Assembly (NCBI RefSeq): GCF_030161635.1 | Contig: NZ_BSUO01000001.1 | Location: 911,199 to 975,198, forward strand | Direction: 5' to 3' | Source: Mobilicoccus caccae | GTDB taxonomy: Bacteria > Actinomycetota > Actinomycetes > Actinomycetales > Dermatophilaceae | DNA: 64,000 nucleotides | Shown: positions 10,312-21,347 of the stretch, in pieces | Numbering within the stretch: position 1 is the stretch's first letter | How the letters are laid out: the number at the start of each line of letters is the position of its first letter | Notes under the pieces: model-generated | Told to the model about the DNA's origin: nothing | What the model saw: the letters and a program-made list of their open reading frames with translations, nothing else | The model's database searches: none | Translations under genes and position numbers: made by a program

Positions 10312-10578
10312 GGATGAAAGTCCTTCGATCGTCCCGGGCGCGTGGCGCAGCCGGGGTGAGACGGGCCGATCGGAGGTCATTCGCCGCGCCCGCAGGGCGC
10401 GTAGGCGGCTCGTCCGCCGAAGGAAATCGCAAGGTCGTGCCGACCGGTCACCGTGGTGGTCGACCCCAGTCTAACGGTGATGCCCGGCTCCGTCGGTGAC
10501 GGCGCCGGGCATCGGGTCCGTTCCAGTGCACATCAGGGCGCGTACAGGCGCCCGTGAGGAGGACCGGAAGGGTCGGGC

Positions 10579-10803
10579 TCACTGCATGCCGAAGCCGACT
10601 CCACCCTTGCGCGCCGCACCGATCTCGACGTAGGCGATCGCCGGCCCCGGGACCAGCACGATGCTGCCCTTGGCGTCGGCCAGACGCAGCGAGCCGGAAC
10701 TCTCGAACGCCGACTTCACCGCCGCCTCGATGTCCTCCTGGGTCTGGTCGGAGTCGATGGTGATCTCGCGGCTCGTGTTCTGGACACCGATCTTGACCTC
10801 CAC
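10579..10803 (-). CDS. DUF3107 family protein (TB9.4-like)
   Basis: 74 residues, GTG start at 10803 with a perfect AAAGGAG five nt upstream. The sequence begins VEVKIGVQNTSREI and ends in GGVGFGM, matching the small conserved actinobacterial family to which Rv3208A (TB9.4) belongs. Function unknown. It lies between rhlE and a TetR gene exactly as in mycobacteria. Small, acidic-neutral and soluble, with no signal peptide or membrane segment. Confidence 0.85.
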   Translation of the reverse strand: MEVKIGVQNTSREITIDSDQTQEDIEAAVKSAFESSGSLRLADAKGSIVLVPGPAIAYVEIGAARKGGVGFGMQ

Positions 10804-10903
10804 GAGGTCTCCTTTCGGACGCGGCGGTACACGCCTTCGACGTGCACCGCGATGGCGATCGAACGACCCGTGGTTGCAGGTGAGCGATCGATTCTCGTCC
10901 AGG

Positions 10904-11593
10904 TTAACGGTCGCCGGTGTGGCGTTCTTCCCGCGTCTGGGTCGGGGAGGTCGATGCCCGGGCCTCGTCGACGACCGGGAAGGTGCGGATACCGCGCCAC
11001 ACGACGTCGGCGAGCAGCCTGGCGGCCTCCGCCTGGGGGATCTGGGAGTCCTGCGCCAGCCAGACCCGCGCGGCCGTCTGCCCCATCCCGACGACACCGG
11101 TCGCGACGAGGCGCGCCTCGGCCTCGCGCAGGCCGGTCTGGTCCATGACGATGTCGGCGACGGCCTTGGAGGTCAGGGTCTCGACCCGGCGGACCCGGTC
11201 GGCGACGTGGCTGTCCTGACGCAGGTCCGACTCGAACACCAGCCGGTAGGCACCGCCGTGGCGGGCCACGTACCCGAGGTAGGCCTCCATGGTGGCCACC
11301 ACGCGCGCCTCGTTGTCGTCGGTCGACTTCAGGGCGGCGCCGACGTCGTCGAGGATCTGGTCGCAGGCGGCGTCGAGCAGCGCGAGGTACAGCTCGAGCT
11401 TGCCCGGGAAGTGTTGGTACAGCACGGGCTTGGAGACGCCGGCACGTTCGGCGATCTCGTCCATCCCCGCAGCGTGGTAGCCGGACTCGACGAAGACGCC
11501 GAGGGCGGCGTCGAGGAGTTGAACGCGTCGGGCCTCACGCGGTAGACGCGTTCCACGGGGGACGCTGGGATTGTCACCGGAACTCGTTGGCAT
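10904..11593 (-). CDS. TetR-family transcriptional regulator
   Basis: 229 residues. The N-terminal helix-turn-helix is textbook: RRVQLLDAALGVFVESGYH, MDEIAERAGVSKPVLYQHF, then a variable ligand-binding helical domain. The ATG at 11593 is preferred because GGAAGGAG lies 10 nt upstream; an in-frame ATG at 11650 overlaps a TAGGAT hexamer that is better read as the -10 element. Synteny with Rv3208 suggests the same regulator. It is divergent from adnA with a 175-bp gap, so it may control itself and adnA, but no palindromic operator was obvious. Ligand unknown. Confidence 0.88.
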   Translation of the reverse strand: MPTSSGDNPSVPRGTRLPREARRVQLLDAALGVFVESGYHAAGMDEIAERAGVSKPVLYQHFPGKLELYLALLDAACDQILDDVGAALKSTDDNEARVVATMEAYLGYVARHGGAYRLVFESDLRQDSHVADRVRRVETLTSKAVADIVMDQTGLREAEARLVATGVVGMGQTAARVWLAQDSQIPQAEAARLLADVVWRGIRTFPVVDEARASTSPTQTREERHTGDR

Positions 11594-11768
11594 GGCCGGC
11601 CGGCTCCTTCCGACTGATTCACGCGGATCCGTCGACCCGAGAAAATGCATCCTATCGACGCCGGTGAGGCTGGACGTGCGGTGGCCGCGAACTGGTATGA
11701 GAAGTGTCGTCATCGCAGGTCAAAGGCGGCCTCGCAGGGTTGTCGGTGGTCTCTGCTGCAATGGGCCC

Positions 11769-14700
11769 ATGGTCGAGACGAGGCGCACTTCCACCCGCGG
11801 GGCGACCGCAGGTCCGCAGCGGCCGGCCCGCCGAGTCGACGAGCCGCTCGTCGGTGTCGAATCCCTCGACCCCTCCCAGCGCGCCGCCGTCGCCGCTCGG
11901 GGCCCGCTGGTGCGCGTCCTCGGCGGCCCCGGCACGGGCAAGTCGACGGTGGCGGTGCACTCGGTGCTGTCCCGGGTGGCCGACGCGACGGTGCGCCCGC
12001 AGGAGGCCGTGGTCCTCGCGCCGACGCGGGTGGCCGCTGCACGGTTGCGTCTGCAGCTCACGACGATGCTGGCCGCCACGACGGCCTCTCCGCTGGTGTG
12101 CAGCGTCCAGGCGTTCGCGTACGGGGTGCTGCGGCGCCGCGCCGCCGAGCAGGGAGATCCGGAGCCGCGGCTGCTCAGCGGGCCGGAGCAGGACGTCATC
12201 CTGCGTGAGCTGCTGGCGGGGCACGAGGCCGGTCTGGGGCGCCGCCCGTCCTGGCCGCCCGAACTGATCGAGGCCACGCGCACGCGGGGTTCCGGGCCGA
12301 GTTGCGCGACCTGTTGATGCGCGCGGTCGAGCACGGTCTCGACCCGGTGGGCCTGGCCGAGCTGGCCGACCGTGAGGGACGGCCCGTGTGGGCCGCCGCC
12401 GCGCAGGTGCTGGCCGAGTACGACGAGGTCACGGCCCTGTCGTCGCCCGGGGGCTACGACCCCGCGTGGATCCTCACGGCCGTCGGCGATCTGCTCGAGG
12501 ACGACGCCGAGGCCAGGGCCGACGTCCACCGGCAGGTGAAGGTGGTCGTCGTCGACGACGCCCAGGAGCTCACCGCTCCGGCGGCGCGGCTGCTGCGACT
12601 CCTGCGCTCGGGGGCGGGAGAGGTGGTGCTCGTCGGAGACCCCGACGCCGCCACGCAGACGTTCCGCGGCGCCGACCCGCGTCTGATGATGGAGGAGGTC
12701 GCCACGCAGACGGTGCTCGAACGCACCTGGCGACTGCCCACCAAGGTGGCCACGGTGGTCTCCCGCGTGACCGACCGGATCGGGTCCTCCGGTGCCGTCG
12801 CGCACCGCCTGGGGCCCGACGGTCATGGTCGTGAAGCGACGGTGACCACGGGCGCGGGGAGTGACCGAGGCACAGACGCAGACGCAGACACACACACCGA
12901 CACAGGCGCCGCTGGGGACACGCAGTCCCGGGAGGCTCGTGCCGCAGTTCGTGACGAAGGCGGTCGGGCCCACCAGCCGACCCTGTTCGATCTCCTCGAC
13001 GGCGATGTGGTCGGTGGCGACCTGGCCGACAGGGGTGCCGAGGGCGCGGGTGCGACGGACGCACCGGCGGCCGAAGGTCACCCGGCTGCGGTGGCGGCCG
13101 CTGCTCCCGCCGGTTCCGTCACGTCGGTCGTCGGGGACGACGAGGGAGCTGACGACGGTGTCGGCGGCGACGGTCGTGAGGGGACGTCGCTCGAGCAGGG
13201 CGGGTCGCTCCTGCGGGAGGGGCGGGTGGAGACCGCGGTGGTGGCGACCGCGGCCGCCGAGGCGCGCTACATCTCGGCCCGTCTGCGGCGGGCGCACCTG
13301 GTCGAGCACGTCCCGTACTCCCGGATGGCGGTGATCGTGCGCGGCGCGGGGCGCAGTGCCACGATGCGGCGGGTGCTGGCCGGTGACGGGATCCCGATCG
13401 ACGTGCCCGGCGCCCGCGTGCCGCTGCGCGACGAGCCCGCGGTGCGGCCGTTCCTGCGCCTGTTCGACGTCGCCCTGGCCACGGCGGCGCCGCCGGCCGA
13501 AGCGGAGGAGCAGCCCGGTGGACTCGACGCCGAGACGGTGCTCGACCTGCTCGCCTCCCCGTTGGGGACCACCGACTCCCTGGCCGTGCGCCGTCTGCTC
13601 CGGGCGCTGCGCCGGGCCGAACGCACTCGGGTGGGGCCTGACGGCGACGTCGCCCCACGCAGCACCGATGACCTGCTCGTCGCCGCCGTGCGGGGCGATG
13701 AGGTGCTCGATCACGTCGAGGACGGGGCGCCGTCGGCGGGGTTGCGGCGGATCCGCGATGTCCTCGCCGCCGGTGTGCACGCCGCGCGACGCGAGGGCGA
13801 CGCGTGGGCCTCGGGCGTCACGGCCGAGACGGTGCTGTGGGCGATGTGGCAGGCCTCCGGGCTCGCCGAGCCGTGGCGACGAGCCGCGCTGGCCGGCAGC
13901 CAACGCGCCGACCGCGACCTCGACGCCGTGGTGGCGTTGACCGACGCCGCGGGCCGCTACGTCGACCGGCTGCCCAAGCGCGGGCCCGACGGCTTCCTCG
14001 AACACGTCCGCGGCCAGGACGTCGCGGGGGACACGCTGGTGGCCCGCGCTCCGAGCGACGAGTGCGTCACGCTGACGACACCGGCCGGAGCCGCGGGCCT
14101 GGACTGGGACCTCGTCGTGGTCGCCGGGGTGCAGGAGGGCGTGTGGCCCGACCTGCGGCTCCGTGGCTCGGTGCTGGGCTCGGCCGACCTCGTCGACACC
14201 GTCACCGGCCGGGGCCACTCGTCGGTGGCGGCCAGGAGCGCCATCCGTTCCGACGAGGCGCGCCTGTTCCTCGTGGCGGTCAGCCGCACCCGCGACACGC
14301 TGCTCTGCACGGCCGTGCGCAATGACGAGGAGACCCCCTCGCCGTTCCTCGACCTCGTCGACCACGCCGACGGACCCCGTCCGTACGCGCCGTTGCCCCC
14401 GCCGATGACGCTCCCCGACGTCGTGGCCGGCCTGCGTCGACGCCTGGCGGCGGGCGCGCTCGTCTCGGGGGAGGACGCCACCCCGGCCGAGATCGACGTC
14501 GAGGCGGCCCGACTCCTCGCGCGACTGGCCGAGGCCGGGGCGTCGGGGGCACACCCCGACGAGTGGTGGGGTCTGCACCGGATCAGTGACGATCGACCGC
14601 GACGCGGTGAGACCGACCGGCTCACCGTCTCACCCTCCAAGGTCGAGTCGTTCGCGCGGTGCGAAGTGCGGTGGCTGCTCGCCGGCAGCGGTGGACAGGC

Positions 14701-15382
14701 GGGCGGGGGCAGCATCGCGACCTCGCTCGGCACGCTCGTGCACGACATCGCCGCCACGACCGACAACGGCGACTACCCGGCGCTGGTGGCCGAACTCGAC
14801 CGGCGCTGGTCCGAACTCGATCTGCCGCAGGGATGGCTCGAGCGGCGACAGCACGAGAAGGCGATGGCGATGCTCGACCGGCTGGCGCGCCAGCACACCG
14901 CCGCGCTGGCCTCGGGGTGGGAGGTCGTGGGCACCGAGATCGACGTCGAGGTGCAGGTCGGGCGGGCCGTCGTGCGCGGGCGCGTCGACCGGCTCGAACG
15001 CGACGCCGAGGGCAGGCTGCGGGTCGTCGACCTCAAGACGGGTTCCTCCTCGTCCAAGCCGAAGACCGAGGACCTGCCGCAGTTGCCCCAGCTCGGCGCC
15101 TACCAGGTGGCCGTCGAGGAGGGCGGCTTCGGCGGGCTGGGGCGTGACTCGGCCGGGGCGGCTCTCATGCAGATCGGTGAGGGCGGCGGCAAGAAGGGCT
15201 CCACCCAGCACCAACCCCCGCTGGCCGACGCCGAGGACCCCGACTGGGCGCGCACCCTGCTCACGAACACGGCCGAGGGGATGGCCGGCGCCACGTATCG
15301 CGCCCGCGCCGGAACCTGGTGCCGGATGTGCGAGTCGCGGTTCAGTTGCCCGATCCAACCCGAGGGGGAGACGCTCCGATGA
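11769..15382 (+). CDS. adnA: AdnA helicase-nuclease subunit (one frame break)
   Basis: About 1,204 residues after adding one G to the run at 12286-12289 (restoring TRGFRAELRDLLM). UvrD-like motor at the N-terminus: P-loop GGPGTGKST near residue 60, degenerate motif II VVVDDAQ, GDPDAATQTFRGAD. The C-terminus is a RecB-like nuclease: GRVDRLE, VVDLKTG, plus four cysteines (FARCEV and CRMCESRFSC) that fit the iron-sulfur cluster of this nuclease class. AdnA pairs with AdnB to resect DNA ends, replacing RecBCD/AddAB in many actinobacteria. An acidic low-complexity insert of roughly 100 residues (DADADTHTDT) separates the two helicase halves and is unusual. It overlaps adnB by ATGA, implying coupled translation. 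A TGCAAT 6 nt before the ATG may be its -10. Confidence 0.9.
12871..12906 (+). repeat. Low-complexity GCAGAC/CACA tract inside adnA
   Basis: Imperfect short repeats encode the DADADTHTDT segment of the AdnA linker. Base use differs from the flanking gene, and the tract is prone to slippage. Confidence 0.55.
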
Positions 15383-18300
15383 CCATCGCCGACGTGCGGT
15401 ACTCCGCCGCGCAGATCGCCACGGCCCTCGGACTGCCGACGCCCACTCCCGAGCAGCAGGCCGTGATCGAGGCGCCCTTGACCTCGATGCTCGTCGTGGC
15501 CGGAGCCGGGTCGGGCAAGACCGAGACGATGTCCGGTCGGGTCGTCTGGCTCGTGGCCAACGGATTGGTCGACCCCGAGCGCATCCTCGGCCTCACGTTC
15601 ACGCGCAAGGCGGCGGGCGAGCTGGCCGAGCGCATCGGGGGACGCCTCCGCCGCCTGACCACGACAGAGCTGCGCAGCGAATCGGCCGGTGGGGCGCTCG
15701 AGGCCGACGCGCTGCCGACCGTGGCGACCTACCACTCCTACGCCGGGGGCTCGTCACCGAGCACGGCCTGCGTCTCGGCGTCGAACCCGACGCACGTCTG
15801 CTCACCGAGGCCGCCGCCTGGCAGTACGCGCACGAGGTCGTCGTCCGCTACGACGGGCCGATGGAGGAGGTCCGCAACGCGGAGTCCACCGTCACTGCGG
15901 CGGTGCGCGACCTCGCGGGAGGCCTGGCCGAACACCTCACCACGACCGATGACCTGCGGCGATACCTCGCTGACCTCGAGGCGCACGTCCAGAGCCTGCC
16001 GTCCGGCTCGGGCAGGTCGAGCATGCCGGCCCCGGTCAAGGAGCTCGTGGAACACGTGCGGGCCCAACGCCAGGTGATCCCGCTGCTCGAGGCGTACGCC
16101 GCCGCCAAGGGCGCGGCCGAGTCGATCGACTTCGCCGACCAGATGGCGCTGGCGGCCACCCTGGCCGAACTGGATCCCGGTGTCGCCGCCGCCGAACGCT
16201 CGCGCTATTCCGTCGTGCTGCTGGATGAGTTCCAGGACACCAGCGAGGCCCAGATGCGACTGCTGCACGCCGTGTTCGCCGACCCCCGGGGCGGCATCAC
16301 CCGACCGGTCACCGCCGTGGGCGACCCCCACCAGTCCATCTACGGCTGGCGTGGGGCGAGCGCGACGACGTTGGCGGCCTTCCCCCAGCGGTTCACCGTG
16401 CCCGACGCCGCGTGGGTCTCGGCCGACGCCGAGGCCGCGGCGCGGCCCACCGGTGACGGGGTCGCGGTGATCCCCCCGGTCCTGCCCCTCTCGACGAGCT
16501 GGCGCAACGACGCCGCCATCCTCACCGTGGCCAACACGACCGCGGCGCCGCTGTCGGCGGCGAGCCCGGTTCCGGTCCAGGAGTTGCGGCCCTCGCCCGT
16601 CGCCGGCGCCGGAACGGTCGAGGCCGCGCGGACGGCAACGGCGTGGGAGGAGGCCGACCTCGTCGCCGACTGGATCGCGGATCAGTGGTGGGACGCCGGA
16701 TCCGCGCGACGCACCACGGGCGTGACCGCTGCCGTCCTGTGCCGCAGGCGAGCCCAGTTCGCCGCCGTCGCCGACGCACTCGGGGCCCGGGGGATCCCGG
16801 TGGAGGTCGTCGGTCTGGGCGGTCTGCTCACCCGGCCCGAGGTGAGCGACGTCGTCTCCCTGTTGCGCGTCGTGCACGACCCCTCCCGCGGCGACGCGCT
16901 CATGCGGCTGCTGACGGGATCGTTCGTGCGGCTCGGCGCGGCCGATCTCGACGGCCTCGGCGCCTGGTCCCGCGAGATGCGGTCCCGCCGCGACGCCGCA
17001 GACGTCCCTCCGCCGGACGGGCAGGACGGGCAGGACGGGCACGCCGGGCAGGACGGGCACGCCGGGCAGGACGGAGACGACGGTCACGGCCACCCGGAGG
17101 GCGGGGGGCATCTCGAGCGCGACGGCGGTGAGGGTGAGGACGTCGAGGAGGAACCGAGTCTCGTCGAGGCCGTCGACGCGTTGCCGGAGATCGACTGGGT
17201 GGGCAGACAGGGGCAGCGGCTCTCGCCGACGGCGCACCGGCGGTTGACCCGGCTCGCCGAGGCCATCGCCACCGTGCGGTCCGCGGTGGGGCATCCCCTG
17301 CCCGAGCTCGTCGTCCTGGCCGAGCGCACGCTGGGGCTCGACGTCGAGGTCGCGGCGAGCGTGGACACCCTGCCCGAGACCGCCCGCCTGCAGCTCGACG
17401 CCTTCGCCGACGCGGCGGCCTCCTTCGCCTACGGCGCGGACCGGCCGACCCTCGGCGGCTTCCTCGACTGGCTCGACGCCGCCCGTGACGAGGAGCGGGG
17501 CTGGACTCGCCCGCCTCGCACGTGAGTGAGGGCGCGGTCCAGGTGCTCACCGTGCATGCCGCCAAGGGGCTGGAATGGGACATCGTCGCCGTACCGGGCC
17601 TGGTCGAGGCGGCCTTTCCCTCTCACCGCAGTTACCGGCCACCCAAGGGCGGCGGGTTGCCCACGCCCACCTCCAAGGGGTGGCTCACGGGGCTCGGCTC
17701 GGTGCCGTATGACCTGCGGGGCGACGCCGCGGGCCTCCCGCACCTGCCGTGGCGCGCCGTGGAGGACCTCACGGAGCTGTCCACGGCCATCGGCACCTTC
17801 GCCAAGGAGGGCGGCGCGCACGCCCTGGACGAGGAACGGCGACTCGCCTACGTGGCGTTCACCCGGGCCCGGCACCGCCTGCTGCTCACGGCGAGCGTCT
17901 GGCTCGACGGCACGGCGCCACGCGTCCCCTCACGCTTCCTCACCGACCTCCTCGACCGCCCCGGGCTGGTCCGGATCCTCATGTGGGAACCCGATCCCGA
18001 GCCGGACGCGGTCAACCCGGCTCTCGCCGATTCGCCGGCCGCGCGGTGGCCGGTGCAGCGTGACGATCCGCGGGACGCCGCGGAACGCCAGGCGGCTGCC
18101 TGGGTCGCGGCCGCCCTGGCCACCGACCCCGCAGCCACCGGCACCTCCACGCGCGACGCCGAATCTGCGGGTGCTGGTGCGGGGGCCGGGACGGCCGACG
18201 AGCAGGAACGACGCGAGATGCGACACCTCGCGGACGCCGTCGAGGTCCTCCTGTCAGAGCGTGACGAGGCCCGCGGTGACTCCGGCGTCCCTCGCCTGCC

Positions 18301-18891
18301 CGGGCACCTGTCGACGTCGGCACTGGTCGAGTTGAACAGCGACCCCGCGGGGTACGCGGCCCGTCTGCGGCGTCCTATGCCGGCGCCCCCGGCCACCGCG
18401 GCGCGACTGGGGACGGAGTTCCACGCCTGGATCGAACGCCATTACCGCAGTGCAAGTCTCGTGGACGACCTCGATCTCGAGGGGTTCGCCGACGAGAGCG
18501 AGGAGATCCCCGATCTCGAGACGGCCAGACGCCTGTTCCTGCAGAGCGAATGGGCAGGTGCGACCCCCTGGAGGTGGAGGTGTCGCTGGAGACCGTGGTG
18601 GCCGGACTGCCCGTCCGAGGCCGGATCGACGCGGTCTTTCCCCGCAAGGGCGGTGGCGTGACGATCGTCGACTGGAAGACCGGAGCGCCCCCGGCGCCGG
18701 AGGTCCTGGCCGAGCGGGCGATCCAGCTCGCGGTGTACCGGCTCGCCTACTCCCGGTGGAGCGGGCTGCCGCCGGAGGACATCGACGCCGCGTTCTACTA
18801 CGCCGCGACGGGCACGACCGTCCACCCGCCCATGCCGCAGGAGGACGACCTCGTCGCCCTCCTGGTCGAGCTCACCGCAGGGGAGGTCTGA
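15379..18891 (+). CDS. adnB: AdnB helicase-nuclease subunit (three frame breaks)
   Basis: About 1,171 residues after restoring one base in each of the runs 15745-15749, 17497-17500 and 18564-18568. The lead motor is complete: GAGSGKTE, LTFTRKAAGEL, motif II LLDEFQD, VGDPHQSIYGWRG, VHAAKGLEWD and FTRARHRLLL. The C-terminal RecB-like nuclease has GRIDAVF and VDWKTG. Start ATG 15379 overlaps the adnA stop. AdnB is the driving translocase of the AdnAB complex, acting at double-strand breaks. A run of glycine every third residue (17016-17093) lies between motor and motif V regions. Each break falls in a G or C run and each repair restores a conserved motif, so I treat the gene as intact. Confidence 0.9.
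17016..17093 (+). repeat. Collagen-like Gly-x-x repeat inside adnB
   Basis: Nine-base units (GACGGGCAG, GCCGGGCAC variants) encode eight Gly-x-x triplets (GQD, GHA, GDD). The DNA contains an 18-bp unit twice in tandem. Confidence 0.75.
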
Positions 18892-20122
18892 GCTCGTCCG
18901 GCCCACCCGTGGGACGCACCTCGCCCCCGGGTCCTGGCCACGGGAGTCGCGACCACCCTCGGGGAGGGGCGCGGCCCGTCCGTCGTCGGGGACACGATCG
19001 CCCTCGTGGGCACCGGTCGCCGCGTCGCCGGTCCTCGCGGCACCGGTCGTCGCCCCGGTCCCCTCCGGTCCGGTGAGCGCGGCGGTCGATCCGGTGCGCC
19101 CGCTTCGGGAGGAGTAGAAGTCCTCGTCGGCGGGCTCCTCCTCGAACGTGACGGGCAGGGCGCCGCGGGCTGCCTCACCGGTGGAGGGAGCGGCGGGAAC
19201 GTCGTCCTCCAGGTAGTCCAACAGCCGGTGCATGGTGCGCACGGTGTGCTCGACCGCCACCTCGTCGCCGCGGTGGTGCGCCGACAGCAGACGCGACAGC
19301 AGGCGGAGCTCACCCAACAGGCGGGCACGTTCGCGCAGGTGGGGGTCGACGGGCTCACGACGGTGCTGGGCGTACGCGCCGAACACGGTGTCCACGGCGT
19401 CGGGCGGGGCCGATCGGGCGAGCGCGGCCAGGTCCTCGGCCGGGTCCCCGATCTTGGCGCCCTCCCAACTGACCAGCGCCGAGACGTGTCCCGAGCTCGT
19501 GTCCTCGGTGGGGAAGTCGGCCAGCAGATGGGCGTTGGAGAGGTAGCCGTGCACGGGCACCGTCGCGAACCGCCACCACGACACGTCGTCGAGCAGGTGC
19601 TCCCAGCGGGACAGCAGCGCCGACGGCACGAGCCCGGTGCGGGCCCCCGGTCGACGTCGCTCACGAGACGGTGCCGGCATTCGCCCGCGTCGTACACCGG
19701 CACTCCGGTCTCGTCCAGGGCCTGGACCGGTACGTCGTGCAGGGCGGCCAGGGCGGCGCCGATGCCCGTCGCGATGCCGGGGCCGGCGGGCAGGAGCGCG
19801 AAATCGACGATGCGTCCGTGCAGGTAGGGGTAGACCATCGCCCGGCGGCCGTCGCCGAGAGCAGCGACGCCGACCGGCGCGGGGACGTCGAACGGCAGGT
19901 GGCGCGCGACCTCCTCCAGAAAGGGGATCGAGGTGTCCTGCAACGCCGCCGACACCGGATCTCCCGGCAGCCGCACCACCCAGGCCCGTTCACGGTCGTC
20001 GATGACGAACCCCACGTGGAACTGCTCCCCGACGCTCTCGGCGACCACGTGGATGCCGACCGGCAGCAGACCGGGCACGGCGCCGTCGGCGAGGGCAGCG
20101 AGATGGTGGGGGTGATCTTCAC
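18872..20122 (-). CDS. Macrolide-phosphotransferase-like kinase fold, catalytic Asp replaced (frame broken)
   Basis: About 417 residues when bases are restored in runs 20108-20112, 19644-19648 and, by inference only, 18924-18928 (which moves the stop to 18872). The start GTG at 20122 has minus-strand TACCGT exactly 6 nt upstream, fitting a leaderless gene. The N-terminus HHLAALADGAVPG and the ATP lobe (WVVRLPG, MVYPYLHGR) match the APH/macrolide 2'-phosphotransferase fold. However, the catalytic loop reads VHGYLSNAH where HGDxxxxN/H is usual, and the metal-binding DxD/DFG-like segment reads VSWEGAKIGDP where IDW is usual. It may therefore be a pseudokinase or use other residues. Tail-to-tail with adnB, overlapping by about 20 bp. 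Do not assume macrolide resistance. Confidence 0.72.
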
Positions 20123-20128
20123 CCCGCC

Positions 20129-20134
20129 ACGGTA
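20129..20134 (-). promoter_or_regulatory. -10 element for leaderless kinase-fold gene
   Basis: Minus-strand TACCGT ends 6 nt before the GTG at 20122. It fixes the start of a gene whose first codons are otherwise hidden by a frame break. Confidence 0.5.
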
Positions 20135-20275
20135 GCCCGGCCGAATGCGACCTCGTCCGCGACGCACCCGGGCGGCCGAGGATCGCGCCCGGATGACGGC
20201 GGCGGGCCGCGACGGCGGGTCGAGATGACGGGTCACCGGAGCGTCGTCGCCGCGCGGCCCGGGGGAGGCGCCTCG

Positions 20276-20281
20276 TACCGT
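20276..20281 (+). promoter_or_regulatory. -10 element for leaderless nudC
   Basis: TACCGT ends 7 nt before the ATG at 20289. It overlaps the alternative GTG at 20280, arguing against that start. Confidence 0.5.
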
Positions 20282-20288
20282 GGGGCCC

Positions 20289-21287
20289 ATGAAGCTCGTC
20301 CACGATCGACACTCCGGGGAACGCATCGACCTCGACCTGCGCGGGCTGCTCAGCGACCCCTCGACCCGGGTCCTCCCGCTCGTGGGCGAGCGGGCTCCGG
20401 TGCAGGAGAACGAGAACGGCGGGATGCCCACCCTGTCGACACGCGCGCCGCGGGAGGGCGATGTCACCGGCGAGGTCGTCGTCTTCCTCGGCCGCGACGA
20501 GGCGGGACGGGCTCTGATCGTCGTCGCCGAGCCCGCCGAGGACCCGGCGGGCGTCGCCTCCCCGGCGGACACGATCACCGACGACCTCGACGCCCAGGGC
20601 GACACCGCCGACACCGCCGAGATCACCGAGATCTCTTGGCAGGGCTTGCGTGACATCGGGCCGTGGCTCCCACCGGGTGACGCCGAGGCGTTCATGGCCG
20701 CGCAGGGGATGGCCGCCTGGCATCGGTCCCACCGGTTCTGCCCGCGCTGCGGAGCGGCGACTGAGTCGGCCGCCGCGGGGTGGGTCCGCCGGTGCCCGGT
20801 CGAGGGGCGGGAGCTCTATCCCCGCACCGACCCGGCCGTCATCATGGGCATCCGTGACGCCGACGACCGGCTCCTGCTCGGCCGCGGGCCGCAGTGGCCG
20901 GAGGGCCGGCGGTCGGTCCTGGCGGGGTTCGTCGAGCCGGGGGAGAGCCTCGAGGACGCGGTGCGGCGCGAGGTCGCCGAGGAGGTGGGCATCGTCGTCG
21001 ACCGGGTGGAGTACGTCGACAGCCAACCGTGGCCCTTTCCGGCCTCCCTCATGCTGGGGTTCGCCGGCTGGTCGACCACGACGGACATCGTCTGCGACCC
21101 GGCCGAGATGGCCGAGGCCGAGTGGTTCACGCGCGAGGAGGTCGCCCGTGCCGTGCGGGAGGGCGAACTCCTGCTGCCGGGGCGGTTGTCGATCGCGCGG
21201 CGGCTCATCGAGGGCTGGTTCGGAAAACGGATGTTCGTCCCGCAGATCGACGAGCGCGGCGGGCAACCCTGGATCCGCCCGTCCTGA
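20289..21287 (+). CDS. nudC: NAD(+) diphosphatase / NAD-decapping hydrolase
   Basis: 332 residues. The Nudix box is GFVEPGESLEDAVRREVAEEVG, and the NudC signature SQPWPFPAS follows it, which distinguishes this group from other Nudix enzymes. A zinc-site remnant CPRCG plus one more Cys (RRCPVEG) lies just before PRTDPAVIMGI; the fourth Cys is not seen. The enzyme splits NAD(H) into NMN(H) and AMP and removes NAD caps from RNA. Position between adnB and uvrD2 equals Rv3199c. The ATG at 20289 is chosen because a TACCGT -10 sits 7 nt upstream. Confidence 0.92.
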   Translation: MKLVHDRHSGERIDLDLRGLLSDPSTRVLPLVGERAPVQENENGGMPTLSTRAPREGDVTGEVVVFLGRDEAGRALIVVAEPAEDPAGVASPADTITDDLDAQGDTADTAEITEISWQGLRDIGPWLPPGDAEAFMAAQGMAAWHRSHRFCPRCGAATESAAAGWVRRCPVEGRELYPRTDPAVIMGIRDADDRLLLGRGPQWPEGRRSVLAGFVEPGESLEDAVRREVAEEVGIVVDRVEYVDSQPWPFPASLMLGFAGWSTTTDIVCDPAEMAEAEWFTREEVARAVREGELLLPGRLSIARRLIEGWFGKRMFVPQIDERGGQPWIRPS

Positions 21288-21347
21288 TCATCGGGTGAAG
21301 CGTCGGGCGCTGTGATCGGCGCGGTGACCAGCACCGACGCCGGTCCG

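Noticed and set aside
11594..11650. Earlier TetR start at 11650
   Set aside because: That ATG lies within a TAGGAT -10-like hexamer, while the ATG at 11593 has a strong ribosome site.
11720..14578. 952-codon open frame antisense to adnA, and similar long antisense frames at 33244-36060, 1151-2950 and 57357-58973
   Set aside because: They mirror real genes with strong GC third-position bias, have no family motifs, and lack ribosome sites.
17016..17093. CRISPR or satellite array
   Set aside because: It is in frame within adnB and encodes regular Gly-x-x triplets.
15379..18891. Programmed frameshifting in adnB and other broken genes
   Set aside because: Breaks are all deletions in plain G/C runs at unrelated places with no slippery-site structure, and hit genes that are single-frame in all known relatives.
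18892..19070. Extension of the kinase-fold gene deep into adnB (to 18442)
   Set aside because: The extra 140 residues are merely antisense of AdnB; one more base restored at 18924-18928 gives a natural stop at 18872.
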